Assembly (NCBI GenBank): GCA_035695765.1
Contig: DASRRI010000111.1
Coordinates: 1-64,000, forward strand
Direction of reading: 5' to 3'
DNA length: 64,000 nucleotides
DNA from: Dongia_A sp035695765
GTDB taxonomy: Bacteria > Pseudomonadota > Alphaproteobacteria > Dongiales > Dongiaceae
In this document: positions 8,364-15,681 of the stretch, one piece after another
Position numbering within the stretch: position 1 is the stretch's first letter
How the letters are laid out: each line of letters begins with the position of its first letter
Made by a program: the position numbers and the translations under genes
The notes under the pieces: generated by a model
The model's database searches: none
Seen by the model: the letters and a program-made list of their open reading frames with translations, nothing else
What the model was told of the DNA's origin: nothing

Positions 8364-8969
8364 ATGGAGACGACCTTGGCTGCCGACCTGCAACGCCCCG
8401 GACCGCGCCGCTTCACTTTCCTGCTGGCCAGCGCACGACGGGATGGCAACACGGAACTCCTCGCACGCAAGGCGGCCGAGCATCTGCCCTCGGAGCACGA
8501 CCAGCAATGGCTGCGGCTGATGGACCTGCCGCTCCCGCCGTTCGTGGACATCCGGCATTCGGTCGGTGTCTATCCGCAGCCGGAAGGCAATGAGCGCGTG
8601 CTGTTCGATGCGACGCTCGATGCCACGGACCTGGTCTTCGCCGTCCCGCTCTATTGGTACAGCGTGCCCGCCTCCGCGAAGACCTATCTCGATTACTGGA
8701 GCGGCTGGCTGCGTGTCCCCGGCGCCGAGTTCAAGGCGCGGATGGCCGGAAAGAAATTGTGGGGTGTTTCGGCCCTGAGCGACGAGAATTTCAGCGTCGC
8801 CGATCCCCTCATCGGCACGCTCAAGCTGACCGCCGATTACCTCAGCATGGAGTTCGGCGGCGTCTTGCTCAGCTACGGCAACAAGCCGGGCGAAATCCTG
8901 GCCGACGCGGCGGCGCTGGAAAGGGCCGCGACATTCTTTGCGCAGTCACGCCAGCACGCAGCGCAGTGA
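8364..8969 (+). CDS. NAD(P)H-dependent FMN reductase / flavodoxin-fold oxidoreductase
   Basis: 201 residues. A flavodoxin-like fold opens with FLLASARRDGNTELLARKAA (about residues 19-38), the FMN-phosphate loop of the SsuE/WrbA-type reductases. DLVFAVPLYWYSVPASAKTY (about 87-106) is the isoalloxazine-contacting segment. The predicted reaction is NAD(P)H-driven reduction of FMN or a small quinone or nitro compound. The divergent LysR at 7319 probably controls it. Confidence 0.85.
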   Translation: METTLAADLQRPGPRRFTFLLASARRDGNTELLARKAAEHLPSEHDQQWLRLMDLPLPPFVDIRHSVGVYPQPEGNERVLFDATLDATDLVFAVPLYWYSVPASAKTYLDYWSGWLRVPGAEFKARMAGKKLWGVSALSDENFSVADPLIGTLKLTADYLSMEFGGVLLSYGNKPGEILADAAALERAATFFAQSRQHAAQ

Positions 8970-8978
8970 TCCGGTAGT

Positions 8979-9233
8979 CTACTCTGCCGCCCGCGTGCCG
9001 CACGGCGCGTCGCGCAGATAGCGCTCGGTCGAAGCTGGGTAGTTCACCAGCATCGCCGCCGGCCGTATCGGCCGCGCCACCAGATCACCGCCGCAATTCG
9101 GGCAGATGCCGCCGAACACGCCCTCCGCGCATATGGCGCAGAACGTGCACTCGAACGTGCAGATGCGCGCCTCCGCGCTCTCCGGCGGCAGGTCGCGGTC
9201 ACAGCATTCGCAATTGGGTTTTAGTTTGAGCAT
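8979..9233 (-). CDS. DUF1272 domain-containing protein
   Basis: 84-residue Cys-rich protein: MLKLKPNCECCDRDLPPESA then CTFECTFCAICAEGVFGGIC and CPNCGGDLV. The spaced CxxC pairs are typical of a small zinc-binding DUF1272 protein. Family members normally start at this Met (9233); two Mets upstream (9239 and 9248) are possible. The function is unknown. It is convergent with the FMN reductase gene. Confidence 0.85.
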   Translation of the reverse strand: MLKLKPNCECCDRDLPPESAEARICTFECTFCAICAEGVFGGICPNCGGDLVARPIRPAAMLVNYPASTERYLRDAPCGTRAAE

Positions 9234-9264
9234 GGATTCCATCCCCATTCAGTGCGGATAGCCA

Positions 9265-9353
9265 TGGTGCCCGCGGCCGGACTCGAACCGGCACGGCCCT
9301 TTCGGGCCGAGGGATTTTAAGTCCCTTGTGTCTACCAATTCCACCACGCGGGC
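9265..9353 (-). tRNA. tRNA-Leu (anticodon UAA)
   Basis: The reverse strand starts GCCCGCGTGGTGGAATTGG, the standard start of bacterial tRNA-Leu. The anticodon stem-loop is GGGACTTAAAATCCC (anticodon TAA), followed by a long variable arm (CGGCCCGAAAGGGCCG) and the T arm GGTTCGAGTCC. The 7-bp acceptor stem closes with CGCGGGC and discriminator A. The CCA end is encoded (9267-9265). Confidence 0.96.
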
Positions 9354-9406
9354 AGCGGCGCATGGGTAACACGGCTGCTGCGCTATCGACAATGGCGTGG
9401 CCCCAT

Positions 9407-10060
9407 CTAAGGCGCCGGCTGCATCAGGATCGGGAACCGGGCCGCCAGCCCGCCCAGCATGAACTCGATGGCGATCGAGGCGATGATGAGGCCCATGACG
9501 CGGTTGAAGATGGTCATGGCGGTCGGGCTCATGTAGGTGCCCGCCTTTGCGGAGAGCCGCAGCGCCACATAGACCACGATCGCGACCAGCAGGACCACGA
9601 TGCTCACTGCGATCTTGTGCGCGAAGCCCGGCAGTGCGGTCGCATCGACGATGGTGGTCACGATCGCGCCTGGCCCCGCCAACAGCGGGATGCCGAGCGG
9701 GACTATGCCGATGGAGGTGATGTTGACCTCGGTATCTTCGCCGCCGGCCCGCGCACCTGCCTTCGCCCGCATCATCTCCAGCGCGGTCAACAACAAGAGG
9801 ATGCCGCCGGCGATGCGGAAGGAATCAATCGTGATGGCGAAGAGGCCGAGCAAGGCGCCGCCGAAATAGGTGAAGATCAGCAGCGTCACGAGCACGGTGA
9901 TGGAGGCGACGCTCGAGATGTGGCGCTTTTCAGATTCAGCGCGGCCTTGCACCAGGCCGAGGAAAATCGGCAGGACCGTGAGCGGATTGATCAGCGCCAG
10001 CAATCCGACCAGCAGGCGCACATATTCATTCCACTCGCGCAGCTCGACGCCGTTGAACAT
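9407..10060 (-). CDS. MarC family integral membrane protein
   Basis: 217 residues with six hydrophobic segments. The family signature FVALFAVVNPIGNLPIF-like part reads LLVGLLALINPLTVLPIFLG, followed by the second-half mark GIVPLGIPLLAGPGAIVTTI. It is an inner-membrane protein of unknown substrate; the historical link to multiple antibiotic resistance is not supported. The start at 10060 has GGGGGGAG just upstream, and the frame extends upstream only as a shadow of the CinA-like gene. It follows the CinA-like gene in the same direction with 29 bases between. Confidence 0.9.
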   Translation of the reverse strand: MFNGVELREWNEYVRLLVGLLALINPLTVLPIFLGLVQGRAESEKRHISSVASITVLVTLLIFTYFGGALLGLFAITIDSFRIAGGILLLLTALEMMRAKAGARAGGEDTEVNITSIGIVPLGIPLLAGPGAIVTTIVDATALPGFAHKIAVSIVVLLVAIVVYVALRLSAKAGTYMSPTAMTIFNRVMGLIIASIAIEFMLGGLAARFPILMQPAP

Positions 10061-10089
10061 GTGCAGCTCCCCCCACTTGCGGCGGCTCG

Positions 10090-10848
10090 CTATTCCTGCA
10101 GCTCGCCCTCGATCGGCTCGGCGCCCAAAGTGCGGATGAGCGCGCGCAACTCTTCGGCCGCGGCCTTGAGCGCGTCGGCGTCGGTTCCGCGCAGCACGAA
10201 GCTGGCGCCGAACCTGCCCTGTCGAAAGAACGGATAGGAACCGATCTCCAGCATCGCGAAACGTTCCTGCAGCTGGCCAAGGCCCTTGGCGATCACGCCC
10301 TCGCCGACGTTTGCGGAAATGGTGATGGCGAGCACCTTGTCGCCGGTCTTCAGCTGGCTCTTCAGTCCGTCGAACATGGCGCGGCAGATGGCGGGCACGC
10401 CCGCCAGCACGAACACGTTGCCGATCCGGAAGCCCGGCGCGATCGAGACCGGATTGTCGATCAAGGCCGCGCCCTCGGGCACCTGCGCCATGCGCAGCCG
10501 CGCTTCGGTCAGGTTCGCTTCGCCATAATGGTTGGTGAGCAGCCGGACAGCGCGCGGGTCCCTGATCAGCGGAACGCCGAAAGCCCTGGCGACGCATTCC
10601 GACGTGATGTCGTCGTGGGTCGGCCCGATCCCGCCCGTGGTGAAGACGTAGTCATAGGCGGCACGCAACTCGTTCACCGCCTTGATGATCGCCTCCGGCA
10701 CGTCGGCAACAACGCGCGCTTCCGTGAGGCGCACGCCGATCGCGTTCAGCTCGACCGCGAGGTAGTTGAGGTTCGCATCCTTGGTGCGGCCCGACAGGAT
10801 CTCGTTGCCGATGACAAGGACCGCGGCAGTGACGATCTTGGTGCTCAT
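10090..10848 (-). CDS. CinA-like molybdopterin-binding-fold protein (N-terminal domain only)
   Basis: 252 residues carrying the MoaB/MogA-like domain of CinA: VLVIGNEILSGRTKDANLNY (about residues 10-29) and YVFTTGGIGPTHDDITSECV (about 66-85). The C-terminal nicotinamide-nucleotide amidase domain of full CinA (about 400 residues) is absent. This short form is common in alphaproteobacteria. In related proteins this domain is an ADP-ribose or nucleotide pyrophosphatase. The start ATG directly abuts the stop of the upstream lipoprotein gene (TAGATG), so the two are coupled. Confidence 0.88.
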   Translation of the reverse strand: MSTKIVTAAVLVIGNEILSGRTKDANLNYLAVELNAIGVRLTEARVVADVPEAIIKAVNELRAAYDYVFTTGGIGPTHDDITSECVARAFGVPLIRDPRAVRLLTNHYGEANLTEARLRMAQVPEGAALIDNPVSIAPGFRIGNVFVLAGVPAICRAMFDGLKSQLKTGDKVLAITISANVGEGVIAKGLGQLQERFAMLEIGSYPFFRQGRFGASFVLRGTDADALKAAAEELRALIRTLGAEPIEGELQE

Positions 10849-11169
10849 CTAATCCGCCGGCGCGTAGCCCATCTGGCGCATGCAATCATCGACGATGCCG
10901 CCGAAGCGCTTGCCGGAACGCTGGCTGGACATGTTCTGCGACAGCTCGTCATCGACGGCGCCCTGGCCGTTGCCGTTCATGGTGGCCGACGTGTCCTGGT
11001 CGATCTTGGCGTCGGTGTCCTGTTCGGACCAGGCAATCTGCTTGCAGGTATCAAGATCGGCCTCCGCCTGCTCCGGCGTCGTGCCGGGCTTGCTCCAGGA
11101 CGTTGTGCTGGAAAACAGCGAGCAGCCGCCGAGCAGCGCGGCCACGGCTATCGAGATGACAAACCGCAT
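10849..11169 (-). CDS. Small putative lipoprotein
   Basis: 106 residues. The signal MRFVISIAVAALLGGCSLFS ends in lipobox LGGC, with Cys at position 16. The mature part is polar and includes two further Cys (DTCKQIAW and DDCMRQMGYAPAD). This is the pattern of small glycine-zipper-less envelope lipoproteins in alphaproteobacteria. The start at 11169 is chosen because the signal peptide begins there; the longer in-frame extension has no signal. It is the first gene of a three-gene leftward set with the CinA-like and marC genes. The function is unknown. Confidence 0.72.
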   Translation of the reverse strand: MRFVISIAVAALLGGCSLFSSTTSWSKPGTTPEQAEADLDTCKQIAWSEQDTDAKIDQDTSATMNGNGQGAVDDELSQNMSSQRSGKRFGGIVDDCMRQMGYAPAD

Positions 11170-11234
11170 ATAGTCCAGTCCTGTCAGGTGGAGATTCGGC
11201 GCTACCTTGCCGGGATCGCAGTGAAGTTGCAACA

Positions 11235-11489
11235 ATGAGCGATTGCGTGTTCTTGGGGGATGCGATGCGGCGATTCCTGTCATTCTCGGGGCTCTCCATC
11301 CTGCGCTCGGTTCGGCGGTTGCATGACCGCGATCGGCATGGCGCGTGGTTCCTGCTGAACTTTCTTCCGGTCGTCGGGGGCATGTGGCTGCTGCTCGAGT
11401 GCGGCATCTTGCCCGGGACCAAGGGGCCCAATAAATACGACGCGCCGAGTGCGCCGGGCGCCGCTCCGAAGGTCGCGCCAGCGCCCTGA
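11235..11489 (+). CDS. DUF805-like membrane protein with internal deletion
   Basis: 84 residues. The start resembles the DUF805 N-terminus (MRRFLSFSGLS for the usual Y-F-x-F-x-G-R) and then jumps to the second half of the domain: SVRRLHDRDRHGAWFLLNFL and a closing GTKGPNKYDAP. DUF805 proteins are usually about 110-130 residues with several membrane helices. Here the first helices are missing and only one clear hydrophobic segment (about residues 38-58) remains. It could be a degraded paralog or a working short form. It ends 3 bases before sfsA. Confidence 0.6.
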   Translation: MSDCVFLGDAMRRFLSFSGLSILRSVRRLHDRDRHGAWFLLNFLPVVGGMWLLLECGILPGTKGPNKYDAPSAPGAAPKVAPAP

Positions 11490-11492
11490 ACC

Positions 11493-12197
11493 ATGCGATA
11501 CGCTCAACCACTGATCCCAGCGACGCTGCTGCGGCGCTACAAGCGCTTCCTCGCCGACATGGCAATGGCGGATGGTCAGCAGATCACGGTCCATTGCGCC
11601 AATCCGGGATCGATGCTGAGCCTGGCCGTGGCGGGCCGGCGCTGCTGGCTCAGTCATCATCCGGGAACAGGGCGCAAGCTGGAATATTCCTGGGAGCTGG
11701 AAGAGGCGGCGACCGGCTGCATCGGGATCAACACCGCACGCGCCAATACCGTCGTTGCCGAGGCGCTGGCCGCCGGCGCCATTCCGGAACTGGCTGGCTG
11801 GCCGATCGTGCGGCGCGAGGTGCCGGATGGCGACGCCTCACGCCTCGACTTCCATCTCTCGGGTGGCAATGGCCCCGATTGCTGGCTGGAAGTGAAGAGC
11901 GTGACGATGAGCCGGAAACCCGGCCTCGCCGAATGGCCGGATGCCAGGAGCAGCCGGGGCGCAAGGCACCTGGAAGCCCTATCACGGCTGGCCAATGGGG
12001 GCGCTAAAGCGGCTCTTCTGTTGCTGGTCCAGCGGCCGGATTGTACGGCTTTCCGGGTCGCAGGCGACATCGACCCGGTCTATGCCGCCGCCTTTGCGGC
12101 CGTGGACCGCGCCAAAGTACGGATTCTCGCCTTTGACTGCTCGGTGTCGCCGGATGGCATCGCCTTGCGCAAGCCCCTGACAATATTGCGGAATTAG
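11493..12197 (+). CDS. sfsA: DNA/RNA nuclease SfsA
   Basis: 234 residues, the normal length. Family landmarks are LLRRYKRFLADM near the N-terminus, VHCANPGSMLSL (about residues 33-44), GCIGINTARANTVVAEAL (about 74-91), and the nuclease-type core SRLDFHLSGG then CWLEVKSVTM with acidic and Lys residues. Once called a sugar fermentation stimulation protein, it is now known as a nuclease-fold protein. It overlaps no neighbour and precedes map. Confidence 0.93.
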   Translation: MRYAQPLIPATLLRRYKRFLADMAMADGQQITVHCANPGSMLSLAVAGRRCWLSHHPGTGRKLEYSWELEEAATGCIGINTARANTVVAEALAAGAIPELAGWPIVRREVPDGDASRLDFHLSGGNGPDCWLEVKSVTMSRKPGLAEWPDARSSRGARHLEALSRLANGGAKAALLLLVQRPDCTAFRVAGDIDPVYAAAFAAVDRAKVRILAFDCSVSPDGIALRKPLTILRN

Positions 12198-12278
12198 GCG
12201 ACCACCCGACGGCACGGCCAGACCGCTTGCTAACGCGCAGGTTCAACCGTATCTATCCCACAAGGAGACGAGAGGAAG

Positions 12279-13127
12279 ATGCGCGAAGTTCCAGGCACCG
12301 AGATGCAGAAGAAAGACGTCGCTGACGAGTGGGATTACGAAGATCGCAAGATCAAGATCCACGACGCGGCGGGCTTCAAGGGCATGCGCGCGGCCGGCAA
12401 GCTGGCAGCCGAAACGCTGGACTTCATCACGCCCCATGTCGTTCCGGGGGTGACAACCGACGAGCTGGATCGCCTGTGCCATAGCTTCATCACCGGTCAT
12501 GGCGCCATCCCCGCCCCTTTGAACTACCGCGGTTTCCCGCGCTCGATCTGCACCTCCATCAACCACGTGGTCTGCCACGGCATCCCGGGCCCGAAGAAAC
12601 TGTTGGACGGCGACATCGTCAATATCGACATCACCACCATCGTCGATGGCTGGCATGGCGACACCAGCCGCATGTTCCTGGTCGGCAAGGTGGGTGTTCA
12701 GGCCGCCAAGCTGGTCGACGTCACCTACGAATGCATGATGCGCGGGATCGAGATCGTGCGGCCGGGCATCCGCCTCGGCGACATCGGGCACGCGATCCAG
12801 TCCTATGCGGAGAAGCACCGCTATTCCGTGGTGCGCGATTTCTGCGGCCACGGCATCGGGCGCGTGTTCCATGATTCGCCTTCCGTGCTGCATTTCGGCC
12901 GCCCGGGCAGCGGCCCGGCCTTGAAGGCCGGCATGTTCTTCACGGTCGAGCCGATGATCAACGCCGGCCGCCACGAAGTGAAGATCCTCGACGACGGCTG
13001 GACTGCCGTCACGCGCGACAAGAAGCTGAGCGCGCAGTTCGAGCATACCGTCGCCGTCACCGACGACGGCTACGAGATCTTCACCCTGTCGCCCAAAGGC
13101 TGGGATCGCCCACCCTATTCCGCGTGA
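12279..13127 (+). CDS. map: Type I methionine aminopeptidase
   Basis: 282 residues. It removes the initiator Met from nascent proteins. Metal ligands are visible: Asp in VNIDITTIVDGWHGDTSRMF (two Asp), His in CGHGIGRVFHDSP, Glu in FFTVEPMIN and Glu in QFEHTVAVTDD. The substrate His is in NHVVCHGIPG. An N-terminal extension of about 20 charged residues precedes the fold, as in other alphaproteobacteria. A strong AAGGAGACGAGAGGA ribosome site precedes the ATG. It is followed at 4 bases by the radC remnant. Confidence 0.96.
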   Translation: MREVPGTEMQKKDVADEWDYEDRKIKIHDAAGFKGMRAAGKLAAETLDFITPHVVPGVTTDELDRLCHSFITGHGAIPAPLNYRGFPRSICTSINHVVCHGIPGPKKLLDGDIVNIDITTIVDGWHGDTSRMFLVGKVGVQAAKLVDVTYECMMRGIEIVRPGIRLGDIGHAIQSYAEKHRYSVVRDFCGHGIGRVFHDSPSVLHFGRPGSGPALKAGMFFTVEPMINAGRHEVKILDDGWTAVTRDKKLSAQFEHTVAVTDDGYEIFTLSPKGWDRPPYSA

Positions 13128-13131
13128 CGCC

Positions 13132-13407
13132 GTGGACGAGGAAGCGCCGGATAAGCCGCATTATCTGGGCCATCGCGAACGCCTGCGCGACAAGTTCCTG
13201 GAGCAAGGGCCTGATGCCCTCGCCGACTACGAGATCATCGAGCTCTTGCTGACACTGGCGCGCCCACGCATCGACTGCAAGCCGATCGCCAAGGCCCTGC
13301 TGAAGCAATTCGGAACCTTGCCCGCGCTGATGGCAGCGAGCCCCGACACGATGAAATCAGTCGATGGCGTGACCACGCATGGTTATCGCCATCTCCTGAA
13401 CTCATAA
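13132..13407 (+). pseudogene. radC: radC 5' fragment, interrupted by the island
   Basis: Starts with GTG right after map. Codons 1-80 match the RadC/UPF0758 N-terminal helix-hairpin-helix part: YLGHRERLRDKFLEQGPDAL, then ADYEIIELLL, KPIAKALLKQFGTL and KSVDGV. The family then continues GxG-alanine-rich, but here the frame reads eleven unrelated residues (THGYRHLLNS) and stops. The catalytic-looking JAMM half is found 47.8 kb away at 61218-61388. Together the two pieces make about 136 of roughly 230 expected residues, so about 100 codons are lost. Confidence 0.9.
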
Positions 13408-13792
13408 CGATCTCTGGCTCTTCACGCGCAGAGAGTCGGCGCCGGGCTTAGCGCCCGCGCGTCTTTGACGCGCGCCGGGCTCTCGTGAACCGAGCTCCGC
13501 TTCGCGGATCTCGGCCGTTTGGCTTCGATCCCTGGCGCATCGCCCGCTTCTAAGCGGGCTCGTCGGTCATCGCTGCGCGATGTGGGTGTTTGTTGGCTTT
13601 CCCCAGAAGCGGGGTGGGCGCCGCTCCCTTGTAGGCCCGCTGCGGCGGTCCGCAACTCTCCGGCTCCGCCTCCGAGTCCTTCACTCTGTTCCGGCCCTTC
13701 GGGTGCGGTCCGCCTGATGGCGGGCCTGTCGGTCGCTCTTCGCCGCCCACCCCGCTTCCGGGGAAAGGCGCGCGGATTTTGAGGAGCGGAGG
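13408..13792. promoter_or_regulatory. Hairpin-rich leader upstream of ardC
   Basis: 385 bp without a gene but dense in inverted repeats: CGCGCGTC-TTT-GACGCGCG (13456-13474), GCCCGCTT-CT-AAGCGGGC (13542-13559), CATCGC-TGC-GCGATG (13568-13582) and a long-range repeat (13597-13620 with 13744-13767). A GAGGAGCGGAGG ribosome site ends it. Such folding could form a single-stranded-DNA promoter used on plasmid entry, as known upstream of other antirestriction genes, or part of a transfer origin. Both readings are inference. Confidence 0.55.
13597..13767. repeat. 24-bp inverted repeat with 123-bp spacer
   Basis: The left arm 13597-13620 and right arm 13744-13767 pair at 23 of 24 positions (one A/C mismatch). 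The core arm is GAAGCGGGGTGGGCG. A second inverted pair (GGCCCGC ... GCGGGCC) lies within the spacer, so the whole block can fold into one large branched stem. Confidence 0.8.
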
Positions 13793-14728
13793 ATGGGCAT
13801 GCGTCAGGATGGGCAAGCATCGAACGGCGGAGAAAGGCGAGAAAAAGGAAACCTCTATGAGGAGGTGACGGCGCGCGTCGTCGCAGAACTTGAGCAGGGG
13901 CGCGTGCCGTGGGTGCAGCCTTGGGGTGCTGGCAAGGCGGCACTTGGATTGCCGCGGAATGGTCTGAGCGGGCAGCGATACTCTGGGATCAATATTCTGA
14001 TCCTCTGGGGTGCCGTCATCGATGGCGGTTATCCGAGCCAGTTCTGGCTGACCTACCGGCAGGCGCTGGCGCTGGACGGACATGTCCGCAAGGGCGAGCG
14101 GGGCGTGACGGTCTATTACGCGGACCGGTTCACGCCGGCTGCCGAGATCGAGCGGGCCGAGGCGGACGGCGACGAGCCGCACTCCATCCCGTTCGTGAAG
14201 CGCTTCACGGTCTTTAATGCGGCGCAGTGCGAGGGATTGCCGCCCTCGCTGACTGTGGCTGCTGCGCCCCTGCCGGAACGGATGGTGCATGAGTATGCAG
14301 AGAAGCTGATCGCGGCGACTAACGCGGATTTCCGGGTTGGGGGCGATCGGGCTTGCTATGTGCCAGCGGCGGATTACATCCAGGTTCCGCCACAGCCCGC
14401 CTTCTTCGAGCAGATCAATTACTACCGGACCTGCTTTCATGAGCTTGGGCACTGGACGGGCCATGAGACGCGGCTGGCGCGCGACCTGTCGGGCGGACAT
14501 GGCAGCAAGCTCTATGCGCGGGAGGAATTGGTCGCGGAGATGACCAGCGCCTTCATCTGCGCGGCGCTCGGCATCGTTCCGACCGTCCGGCACGCCGACT
14601 ATATCGTATCCTGGCTGGAGGTTCTGCGCGAGGACAGCCGCGCGATCTTCCGGGCCGCTAGCCAGGCCAGCAAAGCGGCGGACTTCATCCGCGCCTTCGC
14701 CCGCATCGAGAACGGAGACGCGTCATGA
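13793..14728 (+). CDS. ardC: ArdC-like antirestriction protein
   Basis: 311 residues. The N-terminal ssDNA-binding ArdC domain starts with NLYEEVTARVVAELEQGRVP and contains NGLSGQRYSGINILILWGA. The C-terminal zincin-like metallopeptidase domain has the HELGHWTGH motif (about residues 218-226), with a downstream Glu in YAREELVAEMTSAF. Homologs protect incoming plasmid DNA from restriction and are carried by alphaproteobacterial plasmids and integrative elements. The start at 13793 follows a strong Shine-Dalgarno sequence. The stop overlaps the next small gene (ATGA). It looks intact. Confidence 0.9.
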   Translation: MGMRQDGQASNGGERREKGNLYEEVTARVVAELEQGRVPWVQPWGAGKAALGLPRNGLSGQRYSGINILILWGAVIDGGYPSQFWLTYRQALALDGHVRKGERGVTVYYADRFTPAAEIERAEADGDEPHSIPFVKRFTVFNAAQCEGLPPSLTVAAAPLPERMVHEYAEKLIAATNADFRVGGDRACYVPAADYIQVPPQPAFFEQINYYRTCFHELGHWTGHETRLARDLSGGHGSKLYAREELVAEMTSAFICAALGIVPTVRHADYIVSWLEVLREDSRAIFRAASQASKAADFIRAFARIENGDAS

Positions 14729-14925
14729 GCGCCTCCGATCTGCCCGTCGCCACCGAAACCACCGACCAGGGCGAGCAGGTGCTCGTTCCCGGTGTCGCGC
14801 CTGTCACGCTGCGGGAGCGCCTCGAGCGCTTGCTGGGAGCGCCTCTGTGACCATCGAAGCCGCAGAAGCCGCTCAATATCGGGCTGTTCGACGAGGACGC
14901 CCGCAATCAGCTCGACCTCTTCTGA
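14725..14925 (+). pseudogene. Small ardC-linked gene with in-frame TGA
   Basis: The frame starts by ATGA overlap with ardC and reads 41 codons (MSASDLPVATETTDQGEQVL ... RERLERLLGAPL) to a TGA at 14848-14850. The same frame then continues PSKPQKPLNIGLFDEDARNQ and LDLF to a TGA at 14923. The second part, ending in an LFDEDAR..LDLF tail, is what I expect at the end of this plasmid-borne family of about 65 residues. The internal stop is therefore probably one point mutation (TCA to TGA). The function is unknown. Confidence 0.65.
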
Positions 14926-14999
14926 CCACCACCGCCGGACAGTCCCGGACGGCGGCTGGTCCGGCGTTCCCTTGCGCCGTCCCTATCAAGGAGAACGTC

Positions 15000-15091
15000 A
15001 TGCAGTTGGGTCATATCGAGATCGGCAAGCTCAAAATCTCGCCCGCCAACATGCGCCACGGGCGCAAGGCGCCGGATGTCTCCGACATCCC
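15000..15091 (+). pseudogene. ParB/RepB-like partition gene, 5' stub
   Basis: About 30 codons: ATG at 15000 behind AAGGAGAACGTC, then MQLGHIEIGKLKISPANMRH and GRKAPDVSDI, the usual start of plasmid ParB/Spo0J nuclease-like proteins. At about 15091 the sequence switches to the antisense of a dpdH-like gene, and the frame runs on as nonsense to 15362. It marks a recombination junction. The ardC-small ORF-parB order is that of a plasmid or integrative-element backbone. Confidence 0.75.
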
Positions 15092-15681
15092 GCGAATCCT
15101 TCTGCTCGGAAGGCCTCTGCGATGTCGCGAATCGTACGCGGATGAGGTGGCAGGTTTTGTTCGTCCCACTTTATGCCCAACTCGAGACAGAGTTCGCTCG
15201 CCAACTTCTGGCGAGCCGCCGCTTCTGAGATGTTTGCAATCGCCACGCGGATGGGATCCAGGTACTTGGCGAAGCCGTCTGGCAACTGCTGTACCAGTTG
15301 CTCGAGCGCATCTTTCAGACTACCGGTGCGTCGTTGGATCAGTACCGGAAGAACATGCTTGAGCTGCCCAGTCTCAATTTCATGATCGTAGCGCAGCTTG
15401 ATCCAGTTGATGAGATGGGACTTTCCGGTTCCAGGCGCTCCGTGAATGTACACGACGCTTTCGCGGGCCCTGAGCCTGGAAATTCGCTCAAAAACTTGCC
15501 CGTCTGTGATCGTTTCCTCGCTCGTACCAACCTTGACATGCGCAATGGGCGAGTGACTCGCTAGGAATCGAGCGCTGCTCTCCGTCCCCATGGATGCAAT
15601 CGTACGGATCGTGTCCTCAAGACTTTGGTCCGTCCAACAGGGTTCACCAAGTTTGTGCGGTAGTTGGCTGTGATTAGCCAT
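15031..15681 (-). pseudogene. DpdH-like P-loop ATPase, 3'-truncated
   Basis: About 197 codons of an AAA-type ATPase, starting MANHSQLPHKLGEPCWTDQS at 15681. The Walker A motif is YIHGAPGTGKSHLINWIKLR (about residues 78-97). The homologous part ends at about EAFRAEGF (15092), where it runs into the reverse of the parB stub and stops at 15031. Full-length DpdH proteins are several times longer. The start overlaps the end of the dpdG-like gene by 8 bases, consistent with a dpdF-G-H operon of the 7-deazaguanine DNA modification-restriction system. The assignment rests on gene order and general resemblance. Confidence 0.6.

Noticed and set aside
9265..9353. tRNA-Leu as the island attachment site
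   Set aside because: The island boundaries lie in radC, 4 kb away, and no tRNA 3'-end duplicate is seen in the window.
13408..13792. A CRISPR-like array
   Set aside because: The repeats are inverted and non-uniform, with no regular spacers and no cas genes anywhere in the window.
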